Of a stretch of DNA of 6,490 bases, positions 1 through 6,006 are shown in pieces. The notes beneath the pieces are model-generated. The model did not search any database. It saw only the letters and a program-made list of their open reading frames with translations, and had not been told where the DNA came from. Source of the DNA: an uncultured Lachnospiraceae bacterium (GTDB lineage: Bacteria; Bacillota; Clostridia; Lachnospirales; Lachnospiraceae); the NCBI GenBank assembly GCA_902797475.1, contig CADBTG010000106.1, positions 1 to 6,490 on the forward strand. Direction: 5' to 3'. Every line of letters begins with the position of its first letter. The stretch's first letter is position 1. The translations under genes and the position numbers were made by a program.

Positions 1-401
1 CCTTCGAATTCGGCATCGGTGATTTCACCGGTCAGAACATAGGTCGTGGCGGAACGGATGATGGGCTCCTCCGTCTCCTTAAGAAGCTTTACGCACTGTT
101 CGGCGGAGTCGGCTCTCTGGTCGAACTGTCCCGGCAGATACTCTACGGAAAATACTCTCTCCCCACCCTTAAGAGGCAGCTTTTCCTCATAAATATCGTC
201 AATCGGCGGCTCGGAGAAAACCGTTACCAGAGCCTTCCGGTAGGTGTCATCGCTTACACCCTCCACATCATAACGGACGAACACGCGCACTTCGTTAAGG
301 CCCGTCAGTCCGAGATAATCCTTAATCTCGCCCTTCAGTTCCTTTGCGCGGACCGCAAACGGTGCTTTCTTCTCGACATAAAGTCTTCTTACCTGACCCA
401 T
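1..401 (-). CDS. purL: Phosphoribosylformylglycinamidine synthase, N-terminal fragment (partial)
   Basis: PurL converts FGAR, glutamine and ATP to FGAM in cytosolic de novo purine synthesis. Only the first 133 codons are here; the gene continues past the left edge (full-length single-chain PurL is well over 1,000 residues). The fragment begins MGQVRRLYVEKK and carries the segments VFSEPPIDDIYEE (about 61-73) and FSVEYLPGQFDQRADSAEQC (about 84-103), which I recognise from the N-terminal region of the large clostridial PurL proteins. The start is ATG at 401, with AGGAGG at 414-409 seven bases upstream. It is divergent from mraY, with its own promoter candidate at 499-527. The leader shows no recognisable purine riboswitch; it has only a short CCGG/CCGG hairpin. 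The catalytic and glutaminase domains lie outside the window, so their integrity cannot be judged. Confidence 0.9.
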   Translation of the reverse strand, partial: MGQVRRLYVEKKAPFAVRAKELKGEIKDYLGLTGLNEVRVFVRYDVEGVSDDTYRKALVTVFSEPPIDDIYEEKLPLKGGERVFSVEYLPGQFDQRADSAEQCVKLLKETEEPIIRSATTYVLTGEITDAEFE

Positions 402-498
402 CGTATATCCTCCTTTTATCCGGCAGGGCGCCGGTTTACTGCTTTTCATCCCGGCTCCGGCTCTCCGACGGGAAAAGCCTTCCGGTTTCTTTTCGTTC

Positions 499-527
499 AG
501 TATACCATTCCTTTATTTATAAATGAA
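499..527 (-). promoter_or_regulatory. Candidate sigma-A promoter for purL
   Basis: On the minus strand a TATACT -10 box (504-499) is preceded by TGG, giving an extended -10 (TGn). A weak -35, TTCATT (527-522), sits 17 bases upstream in an AT-rich stretch. Transcription would start near 492, giving a leader of about 90 bases before the purL ATG. The same TGG-TATACT arrangement precedes the transporter gene at 4867-4894, which supports it as a genuine promoter style in this genome. Confidence 0.6.
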
Positions 528-573
528 ATTAATAAAAGTCATTCCATTTATAAGATTTGCTTATGAAAAATGC

Positions 574-602
574 TTGCCATTTTTCCGATTTTGCGGTACA
601 AT
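574..602 (+). promoter_or_regulatory. Sigma-A promoter for the mraY-lysR unit
   Basis: TTGCCA (574-579) and TACAAT (597-602) are separated by exactly 17 bases, close to the sigma-A consensus. Transcription would start near 609, about 44 bases upstream of the mraY ATG. This places in-frame ATG codons upstream of 603 outside the transcript, supporting the start at 653. Confidence 0.8.
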
Positions 603-614
603 GTCCGGGAAGGT

Positions 615-634
615 CCGGGCAGGAAAATGCCCGG
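615..634 (+). promoter_or_regulatory. Hairpin near the 5' end of the mraY leader
   Basis: CCGGGCA (615-621) pairs perfectly with TGCCCGG (628-634) around the six-base loop GGAAAA. It lies only a few bases after the predicted transcription start and directly before the Shine-Dalgarno AAAGGAGG (636-643), without covering it. A 5' stem like this could stabilise the mRNA or be a protein site; that role is inference. Confidence 0.5.
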
Positions 635-652
635 CAAAGGAGGACCCTTTTC

Positions 653-1657
653 ATGCTGTTCAAACTTCTCGGAATAAACCCTCGGGGTTACAACTATTTC
701 CCTGTTTATCTGGCGATCGGATCCGTCGGGTTTATTCTCACCGCTTTGCTTTTGCGTTTTTTGAAAGGTTATCTTCCCGCTGACGGCGGACGGGCATTTG
801 CCGTAAACGGAGAAAAGTCGAAGGGCAAGCCCCGCGGAGCAGGCATCATTTTCATTCTCGTATTTGCCGTTCTCTCCGCTCTGTTCCTTCGCGTCAAGAC
901 CGAAGACCTTCTGTACCTTGCGGCAATCGTTCTCGGCATGTTGAGCGGTTTTCTCGACGATGCAAGTGAGAAGCCGTGGAACGAATACAAAAAGGGACTC
1001 CTCGATTTCGTGATTGCCATCGGCGTAACAGCCACTTATATATGGAGCAACGGTCCCGTCATCAACCTGATGCTGATCCGCGACGGCGACGGCCCGACCA
1101 GCATCGAGATTCCGGTATGGGCGTTCGCGATTCTTTCGGTCATCCTCGTCTGGGTGGCGATCAATGTCGTGAACTGCACGGACGGCGTGGATGCCTTAAG
1201 CGGCAGCCTCTGCGTCATTACGACGGGTTCCTTCCTCTTCGCCCTGCAGTTTCTCCGCCCGGCCATTACGACGGAGCGTCCGATCGGGCTTTGTGTCATT
1301 TTGATCAGCTGTCTTCTCGCTTACCTGTGGTACAACTGCCCGCCGAGCGTTTTGATGATGGGCGATGCCGGTTCCCGTGCGCTTGGCCTGTTCCTTGCGA
1401 TTCTCGCGCTTCGAACCGATCCGTTCCTGTTCATCCCGTTCTGCCTGATCTTCCTTTTGGACGGCGGACTCGGACTCATCAAGGTTTCGCTGAAGCGCTT
1501 CTTAAAGATTTCGATCATGAAGAACATCCGCACGCCCCTGCATGACCACGCCCGCAAAAAGGCCGGCTGGTCGGACACGCAGACCGTGTACCGGTTCATG
1601 CTTTTACAGGTCATCATCTCGGGCTTTGTCTTCATGATTGCCTATTGGGTCAGATAG
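653..1657 (+). CDS. mraY: MraY-type phospho-N-acetylmuramoyl-pentapeptide transferase (lipid I synthase)
   Basis: This integral membrane enzyme would transfer phospho-MurNAc-pentapeptide from UDP to undecaprenyl phosphate, making lipid I for peptidoglycan. The 334 residues match the usual length (about 320-360) and are mostly hydrophobic helices. Family motifs appear in order: a basic loop KSKGKPRGAG (55-64), GFLDD with the Asp pair 102-103, NVVNCTDGVDAL (171-182), MGDAG with Asp238 (236-240), and PLHDHARKKAGW (295-306), which matches the C-terminal HHH loop with the middle His replaced by Asp. The start is ATG 653, preceded by AAAGGAGG; an earlier in-frame ATG at 557 lies upstream of the promoter and would add an unrelated tail. 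The gene stands alone, not in a division/cell-wall cluster, and is followed 35 bases later by a LysR regulator. A related polyprenyl-phosphate sugar-phosphate transferase (WecA/TagO type) is the main alternative; the GDAG and His-loop motifs favour MraY. Confidence 0.85.
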   Translation: MLFKLLGINPRGYNYFPVYLAIGSVGFILTALLLRFLKGYLPADGGRAFAVNGEKSKGKPRGAGIIFILVFAVLSALFLRVKTEDLLYLAAIVLGMLSGFLDDASEKPWNEYKKGLLDFVIAIGVTATYIWSNGPVINLMLIRDGDGPTSIEIPVWAFAILSVILVWVAINVVNCTDGVDALSGSLCVITTGSFLFALQFLRPAITTERPIGLCVILISCLLAYLWYNCPPSVLMMGDAGSRALGLFLAILALRTDPFLFIPFCLIFLLDGGLGLIKVSLKRFLKISIMKNIRTPLHDHARKKAGWSDTQTVYRFMLLQVIISGFVFMIAYWVR

Positions 1658-1692
1658 AAATTCCATGACGAATCTGCGAAAGGAGCGACTTC

Positions 1693-2598
1693 ATGGATAT
1701 CAACTACGAATTATATAAAGTCTTCTATCATGTCGCGAAGAGCCTCAGCTTTTCCGAAGCCGCCTCCGGCCTGTACATTTCGCAGTCCGCGGTCAGCCAG
1801 TCGGTAAAGCTTCTCGAAAAGCGGCTCGGGCAGAAGCTTTTTGTGAGAAATACGAAACGCGTTTCCTTAACGCCCGAGGGCGAGATGCTTCTGAAGCACA
1901 TCGAGCCCGCCGTGCAGCTCATCATGCGCGGCGAGAACCAGCTCTCCCGCGACGCCTCCGAAGGCGGCATGCAGCTTCGGATAGCCGCCAGCGACACAAT
2001 CTGCCGCTATGTGCTTGTGCCTTACTTCAAGGAGCTGCATGAACATTTTCCTGAGGTTCACATCAACATCTTAAACGGCACAAGCCTGCACTGCGCGGAA
2101 ATGCTTGAAAAAGGACAGGTCGACCTGATTGTCGCCAATTCCCCAAACGAAGCGCTTACCGGAAACATGCAGATTCGCGATATCCGCGAGTTTGCGGATG
2201 TCTTCGTCGGCAACCCGGCCCACTATCCGGAATGCTTTGCCGACCGGGACGGTAAGTCCCGCACACTGTCGTTAAAGGAACTTCTGACATACCCGATTCT
2301 GATGCTTTCGAAGCGTTCTGCAACGAGCTTCTTCCTGCATGAGCAGTTTCAAAAGCATTCCCTCGAACTCGTTCCTTCGATTGAGCTGAACAGCAACGAC
2401 CTGCTTTTGGATCTTGCCCGAATCGGTCTCGGCATCGCGTGTGTTCCGGATTTCTGCGTTCCGCAGTCCGATGAAACGTTGGTGCGGCTTTCGATTAAAG
2501 AGTCTCTTCCGAAGCGTAAGCTCGTCATCGCTTATGATGAAAAATGGCCCCTCTCCCTTCCCGCGCAGGCACTTGTTGCCGCGCTGACGGAGCCGTAG
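1693..2598 (+). CDS. LysR-family transcriptional regulator
   Basis: This 301-residue protein has standard LysR length and layout. The N-terminal winged helix-turn-helix (about 1-65) contains SFSEAASGLYISQSAVSQSV followed by LEKRLGQKLFVR and VSLTPEG, the typical recognition helix and wing. After a linker helix (about 66-90), an effector-binding domain runs from about 93 to 297, starting LRIAASDTICRYVLVPYF. The ATG at 1693 follows AAAGGAG at the expected spacing. The gene begins 35 bases after the mraY stop with no terminator between them, so it is probably co-transcribed. LysR regulators usually sit divergent to their target; here no divergent gene is adjacent, so the target and effector cannot be read from context. 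Family assignment is secure; the regulon is unknown. Confidence 0.93.
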   Translation: MDINYELYKVFYHVAKSLSFSEAASGLYISQSAVSQSVKLLEKRLGQKLFVRNTKRVSLTPEGEMLLKHIEPAVQLIMRGENQLSRDASEGGMQLRIAASDTICRYVLVPYFKELHEHFPEVHINILNGTSLHCAEMLEKGQVDLIVANSPNEALTGNMQIRDIREFADVFVGNPAHYPECFADRDGKSRTLSLKELLTYPILMLSKRSATSFFLHEQFQKHSLELVPSIELNSNDLLLDLARIGLGIACVPDFCVPQSDETLVRLSIKESLPKRKLVIAYDEKWPLSLPAQALVAALTEP

Positions 2599-2628
2599 GC
2601 CGTCCTCTGAAAACTAAATTAAAATGGA

Positions 2629-2670
2629 AAATGCCACGCAGTCCGCGTGGCATTTGTCATTGTTTTCTAT
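2629..2670. terminator. Bidirectional intrinsic terminator between convergent units
   Basis: An 11-bp perfect stem (2629-2639 with 2645-2655; core TGCCACGC/GCGTGGCA) with a five-base loop lies 30 bases past the lysR stop and 23 bases past the lipoprotein stop on the other strand. Its outer A/T pairs supply U-rich sequence on both sides. The minus-strand tail (TTTTCCATTTTAATTT) is the better U-tract; the plus-strand tail (TTTGTCATTGTTTT) is interrupted. Confidence 0.85.
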
Positions 2671-2678
2671 TCACCCGA

Positions 2679-3791
2679 TCAGTCGGTCACGATTGCGAAT
2701 TCGCCGAACTTGACGGAATCCCAATCCTCGGTCTTAGCGAAATCGTATTTGTTGCTGATGCCGTCGTAGATGCCGGAAATTCCGGTATTTCTGGCCGTCT
2801 CGATGGCGGCTGCGACTGCCTCTTCATAACCCTGATACTTCGTGTCGTCCTCAAGCGTGATGACGTAGTAGCTTGCCTCACGCTCAAACAGCGTGGACTC
2901 GCCCTTTTTAAGCTTCATGGCTTCCCGGTTGTAATCCGGATCGCTGTCCACATCCTTCACGGCAAATTCACTGATTCCGCCGTACATAAATTCCTTATAG
3001 GACTCGTAAATCGATTCCATGGATTCCCCGTTTACGGTTCTTTCGTAGGCATCCTCGATAGCCTTCTTTCTGGCCTCCTGCTCCTCGGGCGTGAAATCCA
3101 CTCTCTGGAAATTCTCGTCACGGTCGTATTTGGCAATGGACAGATACCGGGTTCTGTACATCCGGTAATCCTCCTTATTCACGCTCTTGCGAATAGCCTC
3201 CTCGTCAATGGCGAAGTCCTGCGAAAGACGCGTAATATACTGATCGGCAAGGAATACGACTTCATAGTTGGCGCGGATGCACTCCTCGGTCATGCCGCAC
3301 TTGGCTCTTTCCGCGGGGGTATAGTTGTTCATGAAATTCTGTGTTGCCTGCGCAAGGCCTTTTCTGTGGGCCTCGTCCAGTTCCAGACCGGCGGCCTTGG
3401 CTTCGTAGTAGAATGCATAAGAATAAACGGCGGCCTTATAGGCATCTTCCTTATATCCGTCACGAACCGTTGTACCGCTTGAGTTCTTCAAAGACCAGAA
3501 ATCATAATTCTCGCCGTACATCGATATGAAATAACCGTTCTGCTCCTTCTTGTAATCAAGCGCGGAACGCTCATTCAAAGCAAGCATGTAAACGAGGTCA
3601 TATTCCGTAATTTCGTACGACTGCCCGCCGGAGGTCACGCGAAGAAGAACCTTCTTCTTATTCCGCTCTGCCTGCTTTTTGGCAAGCTCCTCATATTGCT
3701 TATCCGTCAAAGGCTTCTTTCTGCATCCGCCAAGGCAGAAAAGTGCTGCAAAAACAAGCACCAATGCCGTGATAATACGTATCTTTCTCAC
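2679..3791 (-). CDS. Lipoprotein with degenerate PrsA/SurA-like foldase architecture
   Basis: A 370-residue exported protein. The N-terminus has a basic start (MRKIR), a hydrophobic helix (about 6-19) and the lipobox LGGC with Cys23 as the predicted lipidated residue, so the mature protein should be anchored on the outer face of the membrane. A lysine-rich stretch follows (25-48), then a helical region (about 60-205) resembling SurA/PrsA N-terminal chaperone domains. A segment at about 211-316 recalls a parvulin PPIase, with YGGISEF (270-276) and LKKGEST (294-300) near the usual G-G-x-L-G and L-x-x-G-E-x-S positions, but the early catalytic His is absent (RTRYLSIA instead of the RHIL type). 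Chaperone rather than isomerase activity is therefore more likely. Translation starts at GTG 3791, with GGAG seven bases upstream; it lies 18 bases after the transporter stop, so the two are probably one operon. Its client is unknown. Confidence 0.7.
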   Translation of the reverse strand: MRKIRIITALVLVFAALFCLGGCRKKPLTDKQYEELAKKQAERNKKKVLLRVTSGGQSYEITEYDLVYMLALNERSALDYKKEQNGYFISMYGENYDFWSLKNSSGTTVRDGYKEDAYKAAVYSYAFYYEAKAAGLELDEAHRKGLAQATQNFMNNYTPAERAKCGMTEECIRANYEVVFLADQYITRLSQDFAIDEEAIRKSVNKEDYRMYRTRYLSIAKYDRDENFQRVDFTPEEQEARKKAIEDAYERTVNGESMESIYESYKEFMYGGISEFAVKDVDSDPDYNREAMKLKKGESTLFEREASYYVITLEDDTKYQGYEEAVAAAIETARNTGISGIYDGISNKYDFAKTEDWDSVKFGEFAIVTD

Positions 3792-3809
3792 TGTCCTGCT
3801 CCGTTTCCG

Positions 3810-4814
3810 TCATGCCTGCCCGAACGGGATGACCGCAATCACAATGCCCGCGATTACGACAAAGGCACAACAAAGTTTGTATTTGATGTGTTTTTCGCGG
3901 AAGAACAATCTGCCGCCGATAATCGTGCAGATCACTCCCGATTGTTTCAAAAGCGTCATGACCGTTACCCTGCTGGCCGGATCACGGTTCGCAATGAACA
4001 GCGCCCGGTCGGCGATGATAAATGCCACGCTCAGCATCCACACATACTTGTTCGTGAACATTCCCTTAAGCCGAATCTTCGTGCCCGTAAGAAGAATGTA
4101 CGCGAGGTATAAAAGAACGAGGAAAAGCATATACCAGAACTGCATCTGGCTCTCGTTCATGCCCTTCATCAAAACCTTGTCCATCGTGCCGCTTACGGCA
4201 TTCAGAAAGCTCGAAAGAAAGGCAAGGATTACAACACCGGCCGTTACGGAAGTAAGCCGGTTCCAAAAGCGCTGCTCCCTTGTGAGAACAGGCTTTTCCG
4301 CCGCTTCGGCTCCCGCAGCCGTTACGGGTTCTTCGGGGGAAGCCTGCTTTATGTCGGGGGCGGTGGCATTTTTCTGTACTACAGCTGTAGTATCATCCTC
4401 TGCCTCGCGGTTCTTCAGTCCGCGGAGCGCATAGAGACCGGCGCAGACAAGGACAAATCCAATCAGCCCCGGTAAATCCATCTTCTCATGAATGACGATA
4501 ATCCCGAGAAGCGTCGAAAATACGACGCGGGACATGTCGAGAATTCCGTACAGGCTCACCGGCATGCATGACAGCGCATGAAAACTGCAAAGCCAAGCCA
4601 CGAAAATGATGAACGATTTCGCGAAGACGGCCGCATATTCCGGTGCACGAAGCCCTCCGGCTTTCGGCGCCGTCGGCAACAGAATCAGAAACGAAAGAAG
4701 CGTATACATCAAAAGCACTTCCATGACCGTATTCCGGCCGAGCGCTTTCTTCTTAAGAATCTCTCTGACTCCTTTCAAAATCCCGTAAAGCGTCACGAGA
4801 CCGACCCAGACCAT
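3810..4814 (-). CDS. EamA/DMT-superfamily membrane transporter
   Basis: This 334-residue protein has two groups of five predicted transmembrane helices (roughly 2-17, 33-49, 64-84, 88-108, 115-131, then 190-209, 224-243, 257-276, 284-304, 313-330), the duplicated 5+5 architecture of the drug/metabolite transporter superfamily. Helix 4 ends in IVIHEK (106-111) and the equivalent position in the second half is FFREKH, matching the conserved acidic residue before the last helix of each EamA repeat. The halves are joined by a polar linker of about 50 residues (135-185) rich in Ala, Glu, Thr and Pro; this is longer than usual and probably cytoplasmic. The ATG at 4814 has GGGAG six bases upstream. 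It is the first gene of a unit with the lipoprotein. Substrate is unknown; members export or import small metabolites, amino acids or nucleotide sugars. Confidence 0.85.
   Translation of the reverse strand: MVWVGLVTLYGILKGVREILKKKALGRNTVMEVLLMYTLLSFLILLPTAPKAGGLRAPEYAAVFAKSFIIFVAWLCSFHALSCMPVSLYGILDMSRVVFSTLLGIIVIHEKMDLPGLIGFVLVCAGLYALRGLKNREAEDDTTAVVQKNATAPDIKQASPEEPVTAAGAEAAEKPVLTREQRFWNRLTSVTAGVVILAFLSSFLNAVSGTMDKVLMKGMNESQMQFWYMLFLVLLYLAYILLTGTKIRLKGMFTNKYVWMLSVAFIIADRALFIANRDPASRVTVMTLLKQSGVICTIIGGRLFFREKHIKYKLCCAFVVIAGIVIAVIPFGQA
4377..4392. other. Perfect 16-bp palindrome inside the transporter linker coding region
   Basis: TACTACAGCTGTAGTA is self-complementary over 16 bases. Its core TACAGCTGTA fits the TACAnnTGTA pattern known for BlaI/MecI/CopY-type repressor operators. 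It lies in the low-complexity linker of the transporter gene rather than at a promoter, so it may be chance. Confidence 0.4.
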
Positions 4815-4866
4815 ATGACTCTCCCGTCCTCCGGCTCACCCCATATTCCGTCCCATATACCGTTTC

Positions 4867-4894
4867 AGTATACCACATTCAACGCTGAATTCAA
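4867..4894 (-). promoter_or_regulatory. Sigma-A promoter for the transporter-lipoprotein unit
   Basis: On the minus strand TTGAAT (4894-4889) and TATACT (4872-4867) are 16 bases apart, and TGG directly before TATACT gives an extended -10. Transcription would begin near 4860, about 45 bases before the ATG at 4814. Confidence 0.7.
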
Positions 4895-4937
4895 GAAAAA
4901 ACACAATTTCACCACGCATCACCGCGGAAAATGCGAC

Positions 4938-4963
4938 GCTTCCCGATGCGGGAGCAGTTTTTT
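4938..4963 (+). terminator. Orphan intrinsic terminator in the divergent intergenic region
   Basis: CTTCCCG (4939-4945) pairs with CGGGAG (4949-4954) around the loop ATG, with one T bulged or in a G-T pair, and a run of six T (4958-4963) follows on the plus strand. It faces right but no plus-strand gene lies directly upstream; the coding region to its left is transcribed leftward. It may end a short or antisense RNA, or insulate the next gene. Confidence 0.55.
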
Positions 4964-5066
4964 GTTCGGTGAAACAGAAAGGTCTTTTCGCGCCGGAACG
5001 GTTTCCGTTCGGTGAAACAGAAAGGTCTTTTCGCGCCGGAACGGTTTCATTTGACGAAGCAGAGAA
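4964..5066. repeat. 43-bp tandem direct repeat upstream of the metallopeptidase gene
   Basis: Bases 4964-5005 and 5007-5048 are identical over 42 positions (starts GTTCGGTGAAACAGAAAGG, ends CGCGCCGGAACGGTTTC), giving a period of 43. A degenerate third copy (about 5050-5066, TTTGACGAAGCAGAGAAG against TTCGGTGAAACAGAAAGG) leads into the promoter of the next gene. At the junction GAACGG and CCGTTC (4996-5001, 5005-5010) form a six-bp hairpin with a TTT loop. Confidence 0.93.
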
Positions 5067-5080
5067 GTTTAGGGTATTAT
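5051..5080 (+). promoter_or_regulatory. Sigma-A promoter for the metallopeptidase gene
   Basis: TTGACG (5051-5056) and TATTAT (5075-5080) are 18 bases apart. The -35 box lies within the degenerate third repeat copy, directly against the tandem repeats. Transcription would start near 5087, which excludes the in-frame ATG at 5083 as a start. Confidence 0.65.
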
Positions 5081-5142
5081 AGATGCAAAGACGAACGGGA
5101 TTTGCTTTCCCGCCGAATCGGTTTTGCAAGAAGGAGGCTGTC

Positions 5143-5856
5143 ATGGCTGAGAAAGAACGCTACAGTGTCGTATTTTCCAATCGAAAGACGGTAGGTATCG
5201 GGATTTCCAAAGACGGCCGTCTTACCGTTCGCGCACCATACGGCACCTCCCGGCTGACGATCGAGCGGATTCTCCGCGAGAAGGAGGACTGGATCCGCAA
5301 ATCCATGGAACGCGTCGTGGAGGAAGCGCGCCTGAACAACGCGCCCTCGGACCGCTATTTTGACGGTGCACTCTTCCCGCTTCACGGCGGAGCGGCCGAA
5401 CTCATGCTTCGTGAAGTGCCCGATGCCGACAGCATCATTGTTTCTCTCCGCCCGGATGTGCGGGGCACCCTGCTCAGCGTCCGCGGCAGCAACCTGACGC
5501 CGGAGCGCGTGCAGGAGGCGATTGATGTCTGGGGCCGCAAATACGCCAAGGCCTACCTCGAAGCCCGTGTCCGCCAGTACGCCGAGAAGCTTGATGTCGA
5601 AATCGGCCGCATCACCATTCGCGAAACCAAGACCCGCTGGGGCAGCTGCACCGCAGACGGCAACCTGAACTTCCATTGGAAACTGATCCTGCTGCCGAAA
5701 AGCATATGCGACTATGTAATCGTCCACGAGCTCTGTCACCGCTTCGAGATGAACCACAGCAAAGCCTTCTGGGCCAACGTCGCCGCCGTCTTCCCCGACT
5801 ACAAAGACCGCCGCAAGAAGCTGAAGGAAATCGAGAAAAGAATATTGAGTTGGTGA
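5143..5856 (+). CDS. YgjP-like (DUF45) zinc metallopeptidase-domain protein
   Basis: A 237-residue cytosolic protein, with no signal peptide or membrane helix. The N-terminal half (about 6-115) is a beta-rich region with VGIGISKDGRLTVRAPYGTS and the helix EKEDWIRK, as in YgjP-like proteins. The C-terminal half carries RETKTRWGSC (160-169), NLNFHWKLILLPKSICDYVI (175-194) and the zinc site HELCH (His195, Glu196, His199), with His205 in NHSKAFW as the probable third ligand, followed by a basic C-terminal helix. Length and order match the family; the biological substrate of such proteins is poorly known. The ATG at 5143 has an ideal AAGGAGG (5131-5137) five bases upstream; an in-frame ATG at 5083 lies at or before the predicted transcription start and lacks a comparable site. 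The gene has its own promoter and terminator, so it is likely monocistronic, and it is flanked by repeats on both sides. Confidence 0.9.
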   Translation: MAEKERYSVVFSNRKTVGIGISKDGRLTVRAPYGTSRLTIERILREKEDWIRKSMERVVEEARLNNAPSDRYFDGALFPLHGGAAELMLREVPDADSIIVSLRPDVRGTLLSVRGSNLTPERVQEAIDVWGRKYAKAYLEARVRQYAEKLDVEIGRITIRETKTRWGSCTADGNLNFHWKLILLPKSICDYVIVHELCHRFEMNHSKAFWANVAAVFPDYKDRRKKLKEIEKRILSW

Positions 5857-5869
5857 GGGAAACGCCGAT

Positions 5870-5915
5870 TTGAATTGGTTTGAACGGCTGAATTGAATTG
5901 GGTTGAACGGCTGAA
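5870..5915. repeat. 23-bp tandem duplication just after the metallopeptidase gene
   Basis: Bases 5870-5892 and 5893-5915 differ at one position only; each starts TTGAATTGG and ends TTGAACGGCTGAA. A decayed third copy (CTGAATTAGCCGGAACG) follows from 5916. The array starts 14 bases after the stop codon and leads into the terminator. Confidence 0.9.
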
Positions 5916-5936
5916 CTGAATTAGCCGGAACGTTGA

Positions 5937-5976
5937 CGGACCAAATGCCGAATTTAGGCATTTGGTCCGTTTTTTT
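5937..5976 (+). terminator. Strong intrinsic terminator of the metallopeptidase gene
   Basis: A 13-bp perfect stem (5937-5949 with 5957-5969; CGGACCAAATGCC and its complement) with a seven-base loop is followed directly by seven T (5970-5976). It lies 80 bases after the stop codon. There is no U-tract on the minus strand, so it acts rightward. Confidence 0.93.
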
Positions 5977-6006
5977 GTTTTCGTTTTGGGTGGTTCGGTG
6001 GGAGCG

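Noticed and set aside
402..498. Purine riboswitch in the purL leader
   Set aside because: The leader has a small CCGG hairpin only; I do not see the conserved three-way junction sequences of a purine aptamer or an attached terminator.
557..652. N-terminal extension of MraY from the ATG at 557
   Set aside because: It lies upstream of a near-consensus promoter and lacks a ribosome site; the extension is unlike MraY, whereas ATG 653 follows AAAGGAGG.
2544..3482. Plus-strand open reading frame opposite the lipoprotein gene
   Set aside because: It overlaps the end of lysR and the shared terminator, has no ribosome site, and the opposite strand encodes a clear lipoprotein with signal peptide and lipobox.
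3679..4434. Plus-strand open reading frame opposite the transporter gene
   Set aside because: It is antisense to a ten-helix EamA-type protein with promoter and ribosome site, and shows no recognisable protein features of its own.
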